The notes beneath the pieces are model-generated. The model was not told the DNA's origin. It searched no databases and saw nothing but the letters and a program-made list of their open reading frames with translations. From Castor canadensis (taxonomy: Eukaryota; Chordata; Mammalia; Rodentia; Castoridae): a stretch of 64,000 nucleotides of DNA. Positions 11,220-22,631 of the stretch are shown here, piece by piece (positions within the stretch are counted from its first letter, which is position 1; the number at the start of each line of letters is the position of its first letter). The stretch is from assembly GCF_047511655.1 (NCBI RefSeq), contig NC_133403.1:17091693-17155692 (forward strand), given 5' to 3'. Made by a program: the position numbers and the translations under genes.

Positions 11220-12480
11220 TAGGTTTTTGAGATGTGTGTCTCTGTCAAAATGAAACACTGTACCGTGATCTTAGTATCTCCCTTTCCTGGCCCACAACAG
11301 TGTGTGCAAATCACCATTTCACTCTCTACTTTTATGAATTCCAGCTTTTTATATTCACGTATAAGTAAGACCACACAGTCTTGTCTTTCTGGGCCCATAT
11401 TATTCCATGTAAGATTATACCATCTGGTTCATCCACATTGTCAAAAGTGACAGTATTTCCTTCATTTTAGGCTGAAAATGTCCTGTTTTGCAAAAGCACC
11501 ACATTATCATTATCCATTCCTTGTTTCAAGAACACATATGTTAACATAACATCCTTACTTGGCTCCTATAAATAACTCTGCTGTTTATTGTACATGTGTG
11601 TGCAGATATGACTTTGACAAGATTACTTTCTATCCCTTGGACATGTGCTCATTAGTGGATGTGTGGGAGGTATAGAGATAGTATTTTTTTCTTTTGTAAA
11701 CATTTTATTAGCATTTATGAATTCTACATCGTATTTTATTGTGGTACAATGTATCATGGTCATGTTCATCCACATCATCATTCTCTCCTCTCCTCTCTCT
11801 ACTTAAAATGATTGCTACATGTTCATTGCTCTCTTTTCATGCAACAATATAAACTGCCTCAATTATATTAGCCCTACTTTTACCTCTACATTCACCCTTG
11901 CCTTTTCCTAGTTCTTAGCCCCCTAAAGACCTTTTTTACATTTCTGTTATACATTTCTTCTTGCATATTCATTGTTAAAAGGGGTATATCATCTGTGAAT
12001 ATCTTGTATTTTAATGAGATTAACTCCTCTATTACTCTTTTTTACCCCATCTACCTTACCCAGCCTCAGTGAGTTTCATTCTAACTTCACAAACATGGAT
12101 GTAACGTATTTTGATATATCACTGTGATTTTAATTTGTAATTCCCTCATGGTTAAAGAATTTGAAGATTGTTCATGTGTGGATGACTCGTGTGAATGTGA
12201 AATATCCATTTAAATCTGTTAAATAGATTTTTAATTTATTTAATTTTGTTTCCTCACTCTTAAACAGTTGGGAGTTCTTGATATATTTAGCCAGAAAGTC
12301 TTAATGGGCAGAATGTTTTTCAGTAATTTTCTCACAATCTGTGGGTGGTCTTCACTTTTTAATCCCTCCCTGTATGGTGAAGAAAGTTGGTAACACAATG
12401 CAATCTCATTTGTCTGTTTTCTCTTTGGTTCCTGTGCATTTGGGGGTCTGACATTTCTTGCCAGTGCTGAAGGCTAGACA
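11220..12480 (-). mobile_element. Old LINE-1 (L1M-like) fragments
   Basis: Antisense L1 3'-region phrases on the plus strand: 'ttaggctgaaaatgtcctg', 'gtgtgtgcagatatgac', 'cattagtggatgtgtgggag' (11,390-11,670). After an unclear A/T-rich part come 'ttcttgatatatttagcc' and a stretch at 12,325-12,460 matching the L1 'hydrophobic' 3' ORF2 antisense run, including 'gcaatctcatttgtctg'. Probably two or more decayed pieces of one or more elements. Confidence 0.55.
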
Positions 12481-13093
12481 ATCTCAGAGAGAGGGAGCAG
12501 AGAGTCTTTCACAGAAAATTCCCAGGTTCCTATCACTGGCAAGGAAATCAGAGATTACACAAAATGAGAAAGTACGGGGCAGTTTCATCACAGATGACTG
12601 TACACCCTTGCAAGGGAATGAGAGCTTCTAAAGGGAGAGTCACGTGTTATGGGCCTTGCTTCATGGGATTTTATATTAAGATGGGGGATGTGGTACAATG
12701 TTATATAGGTTATTTTATGATGAACACAATAGGAAAAGAATTATAATTTCTTTGACATTTCAGAGTTTATGTTAAAAATACAGACAAGAGGTTTACAGAT
12801 GAAACTGGTTTCAAATTGAATAAGTTCTACAAATCTAGGAATTCAGACTGGTCTGCATGGAGGTTTGTGTGAGTGTGTGTGACTGAATATAGGTGTGATG
12901 AGTGCACATATCTATCCAGGATCAGCATCTACAGCACATTTATTTCCTGGCAAATCAAGACCCTGGGGATGAAGAAGCTGAAAGGAAAGGACTAGCCTCC
13001 CTGAGAGATCAGCCAGCAACTTCCTCCCATGGGAGCCAGATGACAGGGATTTGGCCATCCCTCTTATGTACTCACATGCAGGATACATCTGAC
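12481..13093. other. Intergenic upstream of IGHV relic III
   Basis: No gene or known repeat recognised. Confidence 0.4.
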
Positions 13094-13101
13094 ATGCAAG
13101 T
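13094..13101 (+). promoter_or_regulatory. Octamer-like element of VH promoter
   Basis: ATGCAAGT matches 7 of 8 bases of the VH promoter octamer and lies 109 bp before the leader ATG at 13,203. This is nearly the same spacing as for V relic I. Confidence 0.5.
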
Positions 13102-13202
13102 ACCCAATTACATCATCAGATGAAGCTGCACATTTACTTAAATTCAGGCTCTTGTAAATGTGGGTATATTCTCTTGAAGTCACAGACATTATCCATAAGA
13201 AC

Positions 13203-13632
13203 ATGGAACACATGTGGGTCTTTTTTTTTCCTGCTGGTGGCTCCCAGATGTGAGTGTCTCAGGTATTGTGAAGGATGACATAGCAATGCTACATTTGAGC
13301 TCATGAGTTACTGTTTTACTCTGTCCAGAAGTGTCCTCTTCCAGGTGCAGCTGCAGGATTCAGGACCTAGTGTGATAATCCCTTCAAAGACATTACCCTC
13401 ACCTATTCTGTCTCAGGTTACTCCAGTAACAGTGGTTACTACTGGACTTATTTCCACCAGCCCCCAAAGAAGGGCCTGGAATGGTTGGGGCAAATAGAAT
13501 ATGATGCTAACACTTACTATAGCCCATCCCTCAAGAGCCGCATCTCCATCTCCAGAAACACATCCAAGAACTAGTTCTCCCTGCATCTGAGCTCTGTGAC
13601 CACAGAGGACACAGCCATGTACTACTGTGCTT
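13203..13632 (+). pseudogene. Immunoglobulin heavy-chain V pseudogene III (clan II, VH4-like), best preserved
   Basis: Leader exon 13,203-13,249 starts ATG-GAA-CAC-ATG-TGG. A T9 run appears to have gained one base, shifting the frame of the hydrophobic core; donor GTGAGT is intact at 13,250. Intron 79 bp, acceptor AG 13,327-13,328. The V exon starts QVQLQDSGP, loses one base in FR1, then reads GYSSNSGYYW, KKGLEWLGQ, YYSPSLKSRISISRNTSKN, stop TAG at 13,572-13,574, [19 protein letters not shown] and TAA just before the RSS. The FR1 Cys codon reads TAT (Tyr) and the position after the CDR1 Trp that is normally Trp (W-S-W-I-R-Q) is Tyr. Several independent lesions make it a definite pseudogene. 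Confidence 0.9.
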
Positions 13633-13671
13633 AACAGTGAGGGGATTTGAGTAGGAGCCCAGACACAAACC
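13633..13671 (+). other. V-type recombination signal sequence (23-bp spacer)
   Basis: Heptamer AACAGTG (13,633-13,639, one mismatch), spacer 13,640-13,662 (23 bp), nonamer ACACAAACC (13,663-13,671, one mismatch). Confidence 0.85.
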
Positions 13672-13977
13672 TGCCTTCAGGGGGGCTCAGGACCAGCAGG
13701 GTATGTTCATGACATGCAGGGAGCAATAGGCACAGAGCACAGATTTAGTCCAAAGAGCAGGAGCAGTTTCTTTATCATGATTATGAATGTATATCAGTAT
13801 TGTCATCTAGTTTTTTGGAGAACATTGATGCTGTCAAACATTCCACAGAGGACAGCAACAAGGAATTTCATGATCCCAGACATGAATAGGGGTAGGCTAA
13901 GAAATTCTTGCATAAAACCTAAAATTGATGAAAAATCATAGAAATGTATATTTCAGAATTGTGATCTATGTGAGCTG

Positions 13978-14610
13978 TGTTACACAAACACTCAAACACA
14001 CACCTTCATACACATACTCACAAACACATACTCTTACACACATACACTCATATATCCACCATTAGACACACAACAGTTCAGGCACACACACTTCTTATAT
14101 ACACACAGATAGACACATATCACACTCACACAATCACTCACACATGCATACTGTCACATATTCTCATTCACACTCCCTCCTACATACATTCATACAACCT
14201 CATACACAAGCACATTCTCTCATTGTCTCTCTCACATACACATTCACACACGTACACAATGGTCTGACACACAAACACACTCATATACACTCACTCACAC
14301 ACATATTCAAACACACCATTTTTGCATGCATTTACACACAAATACATGCATTCTCACTCACACATTCTTCTAAATACATTCATACAACATCACACACAAG
14401 CAAATTCTTTCTCACATACACACATAGATACCACCTACTCACACTCATATGCACATTTATACACACACTTTCTCATGCACACCTTATACACACACACACA
14501 AACACTGTCATACATTCTTACACATTCTTCTACATATGTTTAAAAACATCACATATAGACACATTCTCTCTTTCTCTCTGTCCGTCTCTGTCTTTCATAC
14601 ACACATAGTG
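13978..14610. repeat. CA-rich compound minisatellite
   Basis: Imperfect CACA/TCACA/ATACA tract of about 630 bp. A longer unit recurs inside it: the run attctca-t/c-tcaca ... cattcatacaac ... cacaagca-c/a-attct at 14,161 and 14,351, with a weaker third copy at about 14,515, giving internal periods of about 190 and 165 bp. His/Thr-rich open frames here are by-products of the repeat. Confidence 0.8.
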
Positions 14611-15420
14611 GAGGACATTATGGTAAAGGCGTCCACTCCTTGTGCATTTGCTTTTTGGCGTGGGGAGAGTGGGAACTTGAGCATGGAGAGAATGTGGCAC
14701 CTTTCCCCCCCCCAAAAAAAGAAGCAACTTTACATTGCCTCTACATATTTTAAATTAAATATTAGAAACGTATGCAAATGATGTTGACTTTCATTTCAAT
14801 TTATCTTTTTTACCCATTATAATTAATGAAATTCTCTCCTTTGTTGTGTCTGTCTGATAGTTTTCAGTTTTCAAATACCTTATTAATACTGACACATTGT
14901 ACAATTTATTGTTTTTAGTGAGCACAATAATGGCACTTCTGCAAAACTGAGACTCTTCCCCAATACTTCAGTTTAGGCATTTACATGTAATTATATAAAT
15001 TTGATTTATTTTTTCCTGGTTCTTTTTTATCTCTGATTATTTTTAGTCCGGGGAAAATTGTGACATTTACACAAGTTAATATATCATAGTTTAATTTACC
15101 CCTTCCATCATCCTCCTTTATCCTCTTACCCCCATTCCTGGAATAGTTTCAACAGATCTTATTTTTCCATTTTCATACATGAGAACATAATATTTCTACC
15201 ATATTCACCATCCAACACACTTTCCCTAAATCTTCCCCTCTTTGACTGTTTCAAGTCCCCAAACAGGACTTGGCTTACCTGCCTATTCTACATTTTTTTT
15301 AATTGTTTTTAATAAGATAAGCTATACAGGGAGTTTCATTGTGTCATTGCCATGTATGTATGTGTTATAACTGGAATTGGCTCATTCCCTCAAATTTTCC
15401 TCTTTCTCTCTTGGTCCCAT
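14611..15420. other. AT-rich intergenic, partly LINE-like
   Basis: 14,611-14,730 is moderately GC-rich, with a C9-A7 run near 14,706-14,720. 15,090-15,420 ('cattttcatacatgagaacataat', 'aagctatacagggagtttcattgtg') resembles the antisense 3' end of old L1/HAL1 elements. No gene. Confidence 0.4.
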
Positions 15421-15440
15421 TCTTTTTAAAATTTTTTCTT

Positions 15441-17700
15441 TTATTCATATGTGCGTACAATGTTTGGGTCATTTCTCCCCCCTTCCCACTGTATCTCTGA
15501 GGAATGACATTGGGATTTTGATGGGGATTGATTGAATATGTAGTTTTCTTTTGGTAGAATAGCCATTTTCACAATATTAAAGTTCTGCCAATCCATGTAC
15601 ATGAGAGGTCTTTCTATCTTCTGTTGTTTTCCTTCAATTTCATTCTCTAAGGCTTTACAGTTTAAGTTGGAGAGGTCCAAAACCTCCTTGGTTAGTTTAT
15701 TTCAAGTCCTTTTTCGTTAATAAATGAAATGCTACTAAATTTTGTATGCTTATCTTATATCCTGATACATTGGTGAAAATGTTTATCTCATCTAGGACTA
15801 TTCAGGGTCTTTCTTGTATAGCATCATAACACCTTTAACTAGAGACATTTTGAATTCTTCTTTCCCTATTTGAATCCCTTGCTAATTTCAATCCATTTTT
15901 TTCTTTCTTTATTGATCTGGCCAGGAATTCAGACACAAAATTGAATAATTGTGGGGAGGAGAACACACTCATCATGTTCCTGTCATTAGAGGAAATGATT
16001 TCCATTTAGTATGATTTTGGTTAAAAGTTTGTCAAATATAGACTTTATTTATTGATCTATATTCTTTCTATTCCGAATTCTGCAAGAACTCTTATCATGA
16101 AAGTATTTTGAATTTTGTCAAAGACTTTTTGGCATCTATATGAATGCCCATGTAATTTTCTTCTTGTTTCTGTTTTAGTGGTGTGTTATATTAATTGATT
16201 TGCCTTGATTGAACCATCCTTGAATCCTTAGAATGAAACACCTTGATAAAGGTATATGATATTTTTACTATTCTTGGTAGCTTTCATTCCATTTCTATGT
16301 TATGGAGTAGTTTGAAGATCATTATGTTAGATCTTCTTTAAATATCTGATAGAATTCAGCAGGGAATTTATCACAGTCTGGGTTCTTTTTGGAGACTTTT
16401 TATTGCAGCTTCAAACTTACTGCTTTTTATCAATCCACTTAATGGATTTATATCCTCCAAGTTCCATTGTGGTACACTAAATGAATCCTAAAATTTATCC
16501 AGTTCTTCTTGACTTTAAATCTTAGTACAATATAAGTACTTAAAGCATTCTATAATTATCCCCTGTATTTCACTTGCATTTATTTTGATATCTCTTTTAT
16601 CTCTAATCTTATAAACTTGAGTCTTCTCCCTCCTCCTGGTTATTTTAGCTGTTTATCATTTTGTTCTTTTTTCAATGAACCAAGTTTTTGTTGCAATCAT
16701 TCTCTGTATTTTCTTTTTTAATTTTCCATTTCATCATTTTCTATCCTACTTGTTACTCCATCTTTCTACCTATTAATTTGGTGTTTGGCTTACTCTTTTT
16801 TTGTAAGAGTTTTTTGTCCATCATTACATTACTTATTTTAGATCTCCCTGATTTTTTTTTCATGTTGATGCTCATAGGTATATTTTCCTCTTAGAACTGC
16901 CTTTGTTGTATGCAAAGGATTATTATAAGTTGTGTTTCTTTTCATTATATTCTAGGAAATTGGTTTCCCCTTCCACTTTCTTTGATGATGCACTGGCCAT
17001 TCAACAATACATTGTTAGACCTCCAATTGTGTGAATACTTACTGTAGTTTCATTTGCTATTGCTTCCTATTTTTGCAATTATTTTCTGATAGAATACAGG
17101 GGACATTTCATTTTCCCTATTTTAATATTTAAGACTTGCTTTATGTACTAAAATATTCTTTTTGGAGAATGTTCTATGGAATGATGATGATAATATGCAT
17201 TGTGGAACTGGTGGATACAATATTCTGTAGAAGTTTGTAAAAAGTGTTTGGTCTATAGCATCAATTTATTCTCAAGTTTGTTTGCTGTTTTTCTTTTCTT
17301 TTTTTGTCTGGATGATCTGTTGGTGAGAGTCAGGTCTTAAATTCTCCCCCCGTCATTGTTTGAAGCTCCATGTAGGCTTATAATCCTGAGTATTGTTAAT
17401 AAAATTCAGTATGCTCTGTTTGTTGTTTTATACTAGCAACTATTATCTCATCTTGATGACCTTAGCCCTTCATCAGTGTGAAGTGGACTTCTTTATCGCA
17501 TTTGACTAAACCCTGTTTTGAAGTCGTTCGTAATTAGGGATGAGTATAACTTCTCCTGCCTGATTACAGGATCCATATATTTGGAAGTTCCTTTGCCATC
17601 ATTTCAAACTAAACAAATGTTTGTCTTCATCAGTAATGTGCATTTGTAGTAAGAAAGAGATCATTGGGTTGAGCATTTTAATCTAACCTGCTGTTCACAG
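15441..17700 (-). pseudogene. L1 ORF2 remnant
   Basis: Only short frames survive. The segment 15,680-15,441 contains MYMDWQNFNIVKMAILPKE then NYIFNQSP, the conserved post-RT region that in active L1 reads like [15 protein letters not shown]. Upstream the RT region has no open frame long enough to show the catalytic motifs. Inactive. Confidence 0.6.
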
Positions 17701-18085
17701 TCTTTCATTGGAAAATGTAGACCATTAAAATTCATTGTTATTATAAAGTGGTATATTGTATCTCCGGTCTATTTCTTGTTTTACGATATTTGCTTCTTTG
17801 CTTGTCCTCATTTGCTGCTCTACTCTGGTAAGGGGATTTATTTTTATTGCACTTTCCCTGCTTGTCTGTATTGATCTTCCATTTTTTACCTTTCCATTAA
17901 GTATCTCCTGTTGTATTCATTCACTTTTCATAAATTTCTTTAGTTTTATTTATCTTGGTAAGTTTTTCCTTCACCTTTCTGAAGGATAGCTCTGCTAGAT
18001 ACATTAGTCTAGGTGAATATTCCTTGCCCGTGTTGATTTTAGAGTTTCTTTTAAGAAATCTGTTCTAATTAAAGTGAGGTTGCCT

Positions 18086-18349
18086 TTATAATTGACTAAT
18101 GTCTTCTTTCTTACAATTTATGAAATCCTTTTCATTCTGTATATTTTGTGTTTTAAATATAATATTTCTTGGACTGTTTCTTTTTCTGAATTTGCCTGTT
18201 TGGTTGTCTAAAAGCTTCCTCTCTATCACAAGATTGGGAAAGCTTCTTGTTGTTCTTTTATTGAATGTATTATCCCTGCCCTTAGATGCTATCTCTTCTC
18301 CTCCTTCTATACCCACAATTTCTGTTAGGAATTTTATGGTGTGCCACAT
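18086..18349 (-). pseudogene. L1 ORF1 remnant
   Basis: An 87-codon minus-strand frame with SFPNL followed by an RNSPRNIIFK segment, recalling the ENFPNL ... PRHIIIK order of L1 ORF1p at the start of its RNA-binding part. It lies upstream of the ORF2 remnant, as expected. Confidence 0.5.
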
Positions 18350-18526
18350 TTTCCTTCTGTTCTGTTGTTATTTCTTAGTATATTTTTCTTTGCTCTAATA
18401 TCTCTACTTAATCTTCACTTTTTAGCACTTGATTTGCAACTAATTTCATTCTGTTTGGGGGACTTGTAGCTGAACATCATATTTGGATTATTGCCCTTTT
18501 CATTCTCCATATTCCAAATTGATATT

Positions 18527-18542
18527 TAAAAATGTATATCTT
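18527..18542 (+). repeat. Target-site duplication, left copy
   Basis: TAAAAATGTATATCTT is repeated exactly at 22,632-22,647. The two copies flank the CLIC4 retrocopy. The TTT/AAAA context fits L1 endonuclease cleavage. Confidence 0.85.
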
Positions 18543-18721
18543 GGAGTCATGCGTGAGGCATGGGGCAGTGCTGGAGAGCTGAGGCCGCGGCTAGCTCGAT
18601 GCTTGGACTGTCCAGCGAGCGCAGCACAGCGTACTGGGAGCCGCTGGCAGCTAGAGCAGCCCCGGAGCAGAAGCAGAAGCAGCAGCCACGTCGCCGTCCA
18701 CGGAACCCAGCCAAACTGGCC

Positions 18722-19480
18722 ATGGCATTGTCGATACCACTGAATGGGCTGAAGGAGGACAAAGAGCCCCTCATTGAGCTCTTCGTCAAGGCTGGCAGTG
18801 ATGGTGAAAGCATAGGAAACTGCCCTTTTTCCCAGAGGCTCTTCATGATTCTTTGGCTCAAAGGAGTTGTATTTAGTGTCACAACCATTGACCTGAAAAG
18901 GAAGCCTGCAGACCTGCAGAACTTAGCTCCCGGGACCCACCCTCCATTTATAACTTTCAACAGTGAAGTCAAAACGGATGTAAATAAGATTGAGGAGTTT
19001 CTTGAAGAAGTCCTATGTCCTCCCAAGTACTTAAAGCTTTCACCAAAACATCCAGAATCAAATACTGCTGAAATGGACATCTTTGCCAAATTCTCTGCTT
19101 ACATCAAGAACTCAAGGCCAGAGGCAAATGAAGCACTGGAGAGGGGTCTCTTGAAAACACTCCAGAAACTGGACGAATACCTGAATTCTCCCCTCCCTGA
19201 TGAAATTGATGAGAACAGTATGAAGGACATCAAGTTTTCTACACGGAAATTTCTGGATGGCAACGAAATGACATTAGCTGATTGTAACCTGCTGCCCAAA
19301 CTGCACATCATCAAGGTGGTGGCCAAAAAATACCACAACTTTGATATTCCAAAAGAAATGACTGGTATCTGGAGATACCTGACCAACGCCTGCCTCAGGG
19401 ATGAGTTCACCAACACCTGTCCCAGTGATAAGGAGGTCGAAATTGCATACAGTGATGTCGCCAAAAGGCTCACCAAGTAA
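18722..19480 (+). CDS. CLIC4: CLIC4-like chloride intracellular channel protein, intact intronless ORF
   Basis: The 252-codon ORF matches CLIC4 over its whole length (the family member is 253 aa in human). CLIC proteins have a glutathione-transferase fold: a thioredoxin-like N-domain and an all-helical C-domain, soluble or membrane-inserted. Seen here: redox motif NCPFSQR at residues 33-39 (Cys34), the putative membrane segment about 37-58 ([15 protein letters not shown]), [35 protein letters not shown] and C-terminal [10 protein letters not shown]. Compared with the usual protein one Glu is missing in GLKE(E)DKEPL, and I see about eight substitutions, including Lys for Glu in SM(E)DIKF, His after the KVVAKKY nuclear-localisation segment, and CL for YS in NA(YS)RDEF. 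The ATG was chosen by homology; the frame is also open upstream to 18,560 through the old 5'UTR. Whether it is expressed is unknown. Confidence 0.85.
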   Translation: MALSIPLNGLKEDKEPLIELFVKAGSDGESIGNCPFSQRLFMILWLKGVVFSVTTIDLKRKPADLQNLAPGTHPPFITFNSEVKTDVNKIEEFLEEVLCPPKYLKLSPKHPESNTAEMDIFAKFSAYIKNSRPEANEALERGLLKTLQKLDEYLNSPLPDEIDENSMKDIKFSTRKFLDGNEMTLADCNLLPKLHIIKVVAKKYHNFDIPKEMTGIWRYLTNACLRDEFTNTCPSDKEVEIAYSDVAKRLTK

Positions 19481-22400
19481 ATAGCACTTGCCAGACAGAC
19501 ATCTTCAGATCTCCCCTGGGAATATGCTTTCCTAACAGACAGCTCCTCTTCTATATAAAGTAGAAATGTATTTTGCATGAATGAGCAGTGATTCAAGATT
19601 AGGATCAGGGTAGACAAGGTATAGTAGTTATCTTGAAATATACACTCCTAAGCAGTATTATCCTAAAATCCTTCCACCCGCCTTCCTCTCCCTCCTTGTC
19701 CTCCGCTCATTTGGAGACACTCCTTGACAAACTCTTCTCGGGAGAGGCCATTGGCCGCCTCTCTGGAGTCCTCACCATTGTGTCCATTCACTGTGTACAA
19801 GTGGCAGAACTTTCAAGGTGCAGTTTTTAAGTGTTAAAAATAGTAGCCTTGACAACAGTCAACCCCAAACTGGCGAGTAGTGTATGGTACAAGGAATATT
19901 TATGTTTTTTGGAATTTGTAATATTTAGTAAGAGTATATGAAAGGATTGCTACTGTATCAAAAATATTGTGTTTCAATTTAGTCTATCCTGGATTTGTGC
20001 TTAAGGATATTACCACCAGGGAAGAGAGCCTGCTACAGAAAGTCACTACAGATTCTGCTATTTTCTTTGTAGATAGATTTTTAATTTTCCCTAAAATCAT
20101 TTATTCTTACACAAATTGTAATGCCTGACACTATTGGAAGCTAATGCAGAGAGATGGATGTTCATTTCGAGAGAAATTGATGGGCATCTGGCGGCCTGTT
20201 TATGTGGTGTTTGTTCTGTGTATTTGTCCAGTGCCATTCATTAGGACTGTCATTGCCTTCATTAAAAAAATGCCTTTCTAGGTAGCCATAGACCTTGCTG
20301 TTTGTAGATATTTTGAGCAACACTACATAAACTGATACTTAAGTTGATTTAGCTGTAGCAATACAATGACAAGTAATGTAAAATTAACACAGAAGTCAAC
20401 CTAAGGAATGTAGGGTGGGTTTGTCAAAATAACAAGTAACTTTTGTTTCTAAAGCACATTTAATGTGGACAATCTGGAGAATGCATTATCCATCCCATGT
20501 TAGAAATGACAGCAGAGATGACCAGCACTGTCCTTCCGCCTCCATTCACTGTTAGGCTTTGTCCAGAGGATCAGTCACTCCTTTTGGGCTAAATTGTAGT
20601 TGTCACAGTGAGTATGTATTTACTACACAGTTTTGCCTAATTTCAATCACCACGCTTTCTTGAGTTAAATTTTTCTTTATTTTAAAATTGAAAGCCTAAA
20701 CCAGAGATTATTTGTGCTCTAACAAAGGAGAATGAACTTGGTGAAGGTAGAAGTTTGCTGTGTTAGTACTGCTCCAAAGACTCTGGTCGTGACTATAGTT
20801 TTTAGTAACTTTTATACCTAACTTGTTTAAGAAGTGCATTTCTAATAAGCTTTGGTTTTTTGTTTTGTTTTATTTTTTGTAAGTAATTTGCTTTTAGATG
20901 GCAATGTTTCCTCCTTTGATAGGCCACCATTTAAGCTCTGGCTTTATGGAAGCCTTCGGATTTGTAGAAGCACACTGCCTTTTTTAAGCTGTCAGTGATT
21001 AGCTTAGTATAGAGAGATAAGAAAAACTCCATCTGTGTCCATGTGGCTCAGGGAGATTCCTTTGTCTTACCTTCCTTAATACTCTCTTTATTGCTGATAG
21101 AAAGTTTGAGGGCCCATCATTTGATAATTAAATATTGGATGATAACTGATCTGGTTCCAGAAGAAAGTACCATCTCATTCTCCATGGAGAGCTCTCATTG
21201 CAGTGGCTTCAGTGGGTGGAAGTGGCCCATCTGCCCCAGGCTGGCATTTCATCTTCACCTACTCTTTAAATAATGGCAATTTGGCCTTGGGCGATACTGA
21301 GCCTTGCCTCCTAGCTTAAGGTGTGAAGAAGACCCCAAGAAGGGGTGTGTTATGTTGTGAGTGGTGGACTAAGTGATGCAGAGTGGAGGGCTTCTGGAGG
21401 GAAGAGCATGCTTCTTGAACAGTGGTGAAGGACTTCTGAAAGTCCTTGTGGAGGGTTTCCACTTCACGTGTTTATTCTCCCCATGGCCTTCTATTTATCC
21501 AGCTGGCTGTCTCTGCATGTCCGAGGAAGGCAGAATTACTTTGCTCTGCAGAAACACAGGTTTTATTTCTGACAAGGAAGTTAGTCAAATGAAATTGATT
21601 GGCAAATGAACAAAAGCTAGTTAAGAGGAGGATGCCAGAGCAAGCTTCTACCCCATTGCATGATTGTAGAAAAACCATGGCTTAAAATCTTGAGCAATTT
21701 GGGATATAAAAATTGTCATGGGTTCTTGTGGTGTGTGGGATGACATGGAAGTCATCTGTTTTCTGTAGCTAATGAATCGCTTAACCTCCTTTTGTTCCAT
21801 TTCAATGAGGAGATTGGAGTCTGGATAGAAAGTCTCACTATCTTTCCAGGGATACTGAGAAATTTTTTTGTTAAACAGCTGGAGAGCTCTTTACTGTTCC
21901 AGCTGATATAACTTCCTTTATTTGATGCAGATACAAATTTTCAGTAAAGTGCAAATAAGATTTATTTCTTATTAACATTGGCTTTCATAACTTCAAACCC
22001 TTGAGCAGTCTGTGCACAGTGAAGACCTGTCCAACATTTATTTCCACACTGCGTGGCTGGATCAGCTGTAGAACTTACACATTTGTACCGCTGCCAAGTT
22101 CAGAATCTCTCCAGAGTTGTGTACGTTCCTTTTGTTTCTGTGCACTTAAGAAGCCCATTTAGAGAATCTCTACAAAGTAAAGATGAGAGGAACTAGAAAT
22201 TATTTTTTCATGAACATTTTGATATACATTTCATCAAGCTAATTGACTCATCCATTTCTTACACTGGTTATAATCAATATTTAATTCTAAGAAAGGGAAG
22301 CTCCATTATTGCTATTTATGGCTTTTCAGATTCCATCATTTACAGATTATTAATAGGTTGAGACAACCAAAATTATATTTTTATCATGAAAACCCTCCAC

Positions 22401-22595
22401 TCCCCAAGCCATAATGTTGACCAACAATGGGGTATTTCCTTTAGAATTTCTTGAACAGGCAAATCTTATCATAGAATGCTTTGGACTTCTTTTCTCTCTC
22501 TGGAACATCCACACCAGTATATTGCTGACAGCTATTGTATTAAAAAATAAATATATTTTCACTATCATAAAGGATTCTTTTTTCTTCTTCATGAA
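19481..22595 (+). other. 3'UTR of the CLIC4 retrocopy
   Basis: AT-rich non-coding stretch continuous with the retrocopy CDS and ending at its poly(A) signal. It contains no inserted repeat that I can recognise, which suggests the insertion is not very old. Short open frames (21,043-21,609 for example) are incidental. Confidence 0.8.
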
Positions 22596-22601
22596 AATAA
22601 A
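22596..22601 (+). terminator. Poly(A) signal of the retrocopy
   Basis: AATAAA, 15 bp before the A-rich tail, inherited from the source mRNA. Confidence 0.8.
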
Positions 22602-22631
22602 AACTTGGAGTAAGTAAAAAAAATAAATAAA

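Larger units (their letters stand above)
15425..18480 (-). mobile_element. Degraded LINE-1 with ORF1 and most of ORF2, internally deleted near the 3' end
   Basis: The minus-strand order is ORF1 (about 18,480-17,750), ORF2 endonuclease (homology to the other L1 copies at 17,300-17,600, 'gtctggatgatctgttggtg'), RT region and 3' ORF2. At about 15,497 internal ORF2 sequence, equivalent to 29,876 of the L1 at 28-32.7 kb, is joined directly to the extreme 3'UTR (15,425-15,490, 'catatgtgcgtacaatgtttgggtc'). About 1.7 kb is therefore missing. Many stops. Confidence 0.75.
18543..22631 (+). mobile_element. CLIC4: Full-length processed CLIC4 mRNA retrocopy
   Basis: An intronless copy of an mRNA of about 4.1 kb. 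The GC-rich 5'UTR is at 18,543-18,721, the CDS at 18,722-19,480, and a 3'UTR of about 3.1 kb ends with AATAAA at 22,596-22,601. A poly(A) tract starts about 15 bp later (22,616-22,631, now AAATAAATAAAT-like). It is bounded by a perfect 16-bp target-site duplication. Length, UTRs and tail are what L1-mediated retrotransposition of a complete CLIC4 transcript would give. Tail decay is mild. Confidence 0.92.

Noticed and set aside
13977..14608. His/Thr-rich open frames of 73-154 codons
   Set aside because: They are translations of the CA-rich minisatellite.
18547..19617. Minus-strand frames of 172-180 codons opposite CLIC4
   Set aside because: They are shadows of the CLIC4 coding frame and its flanks.
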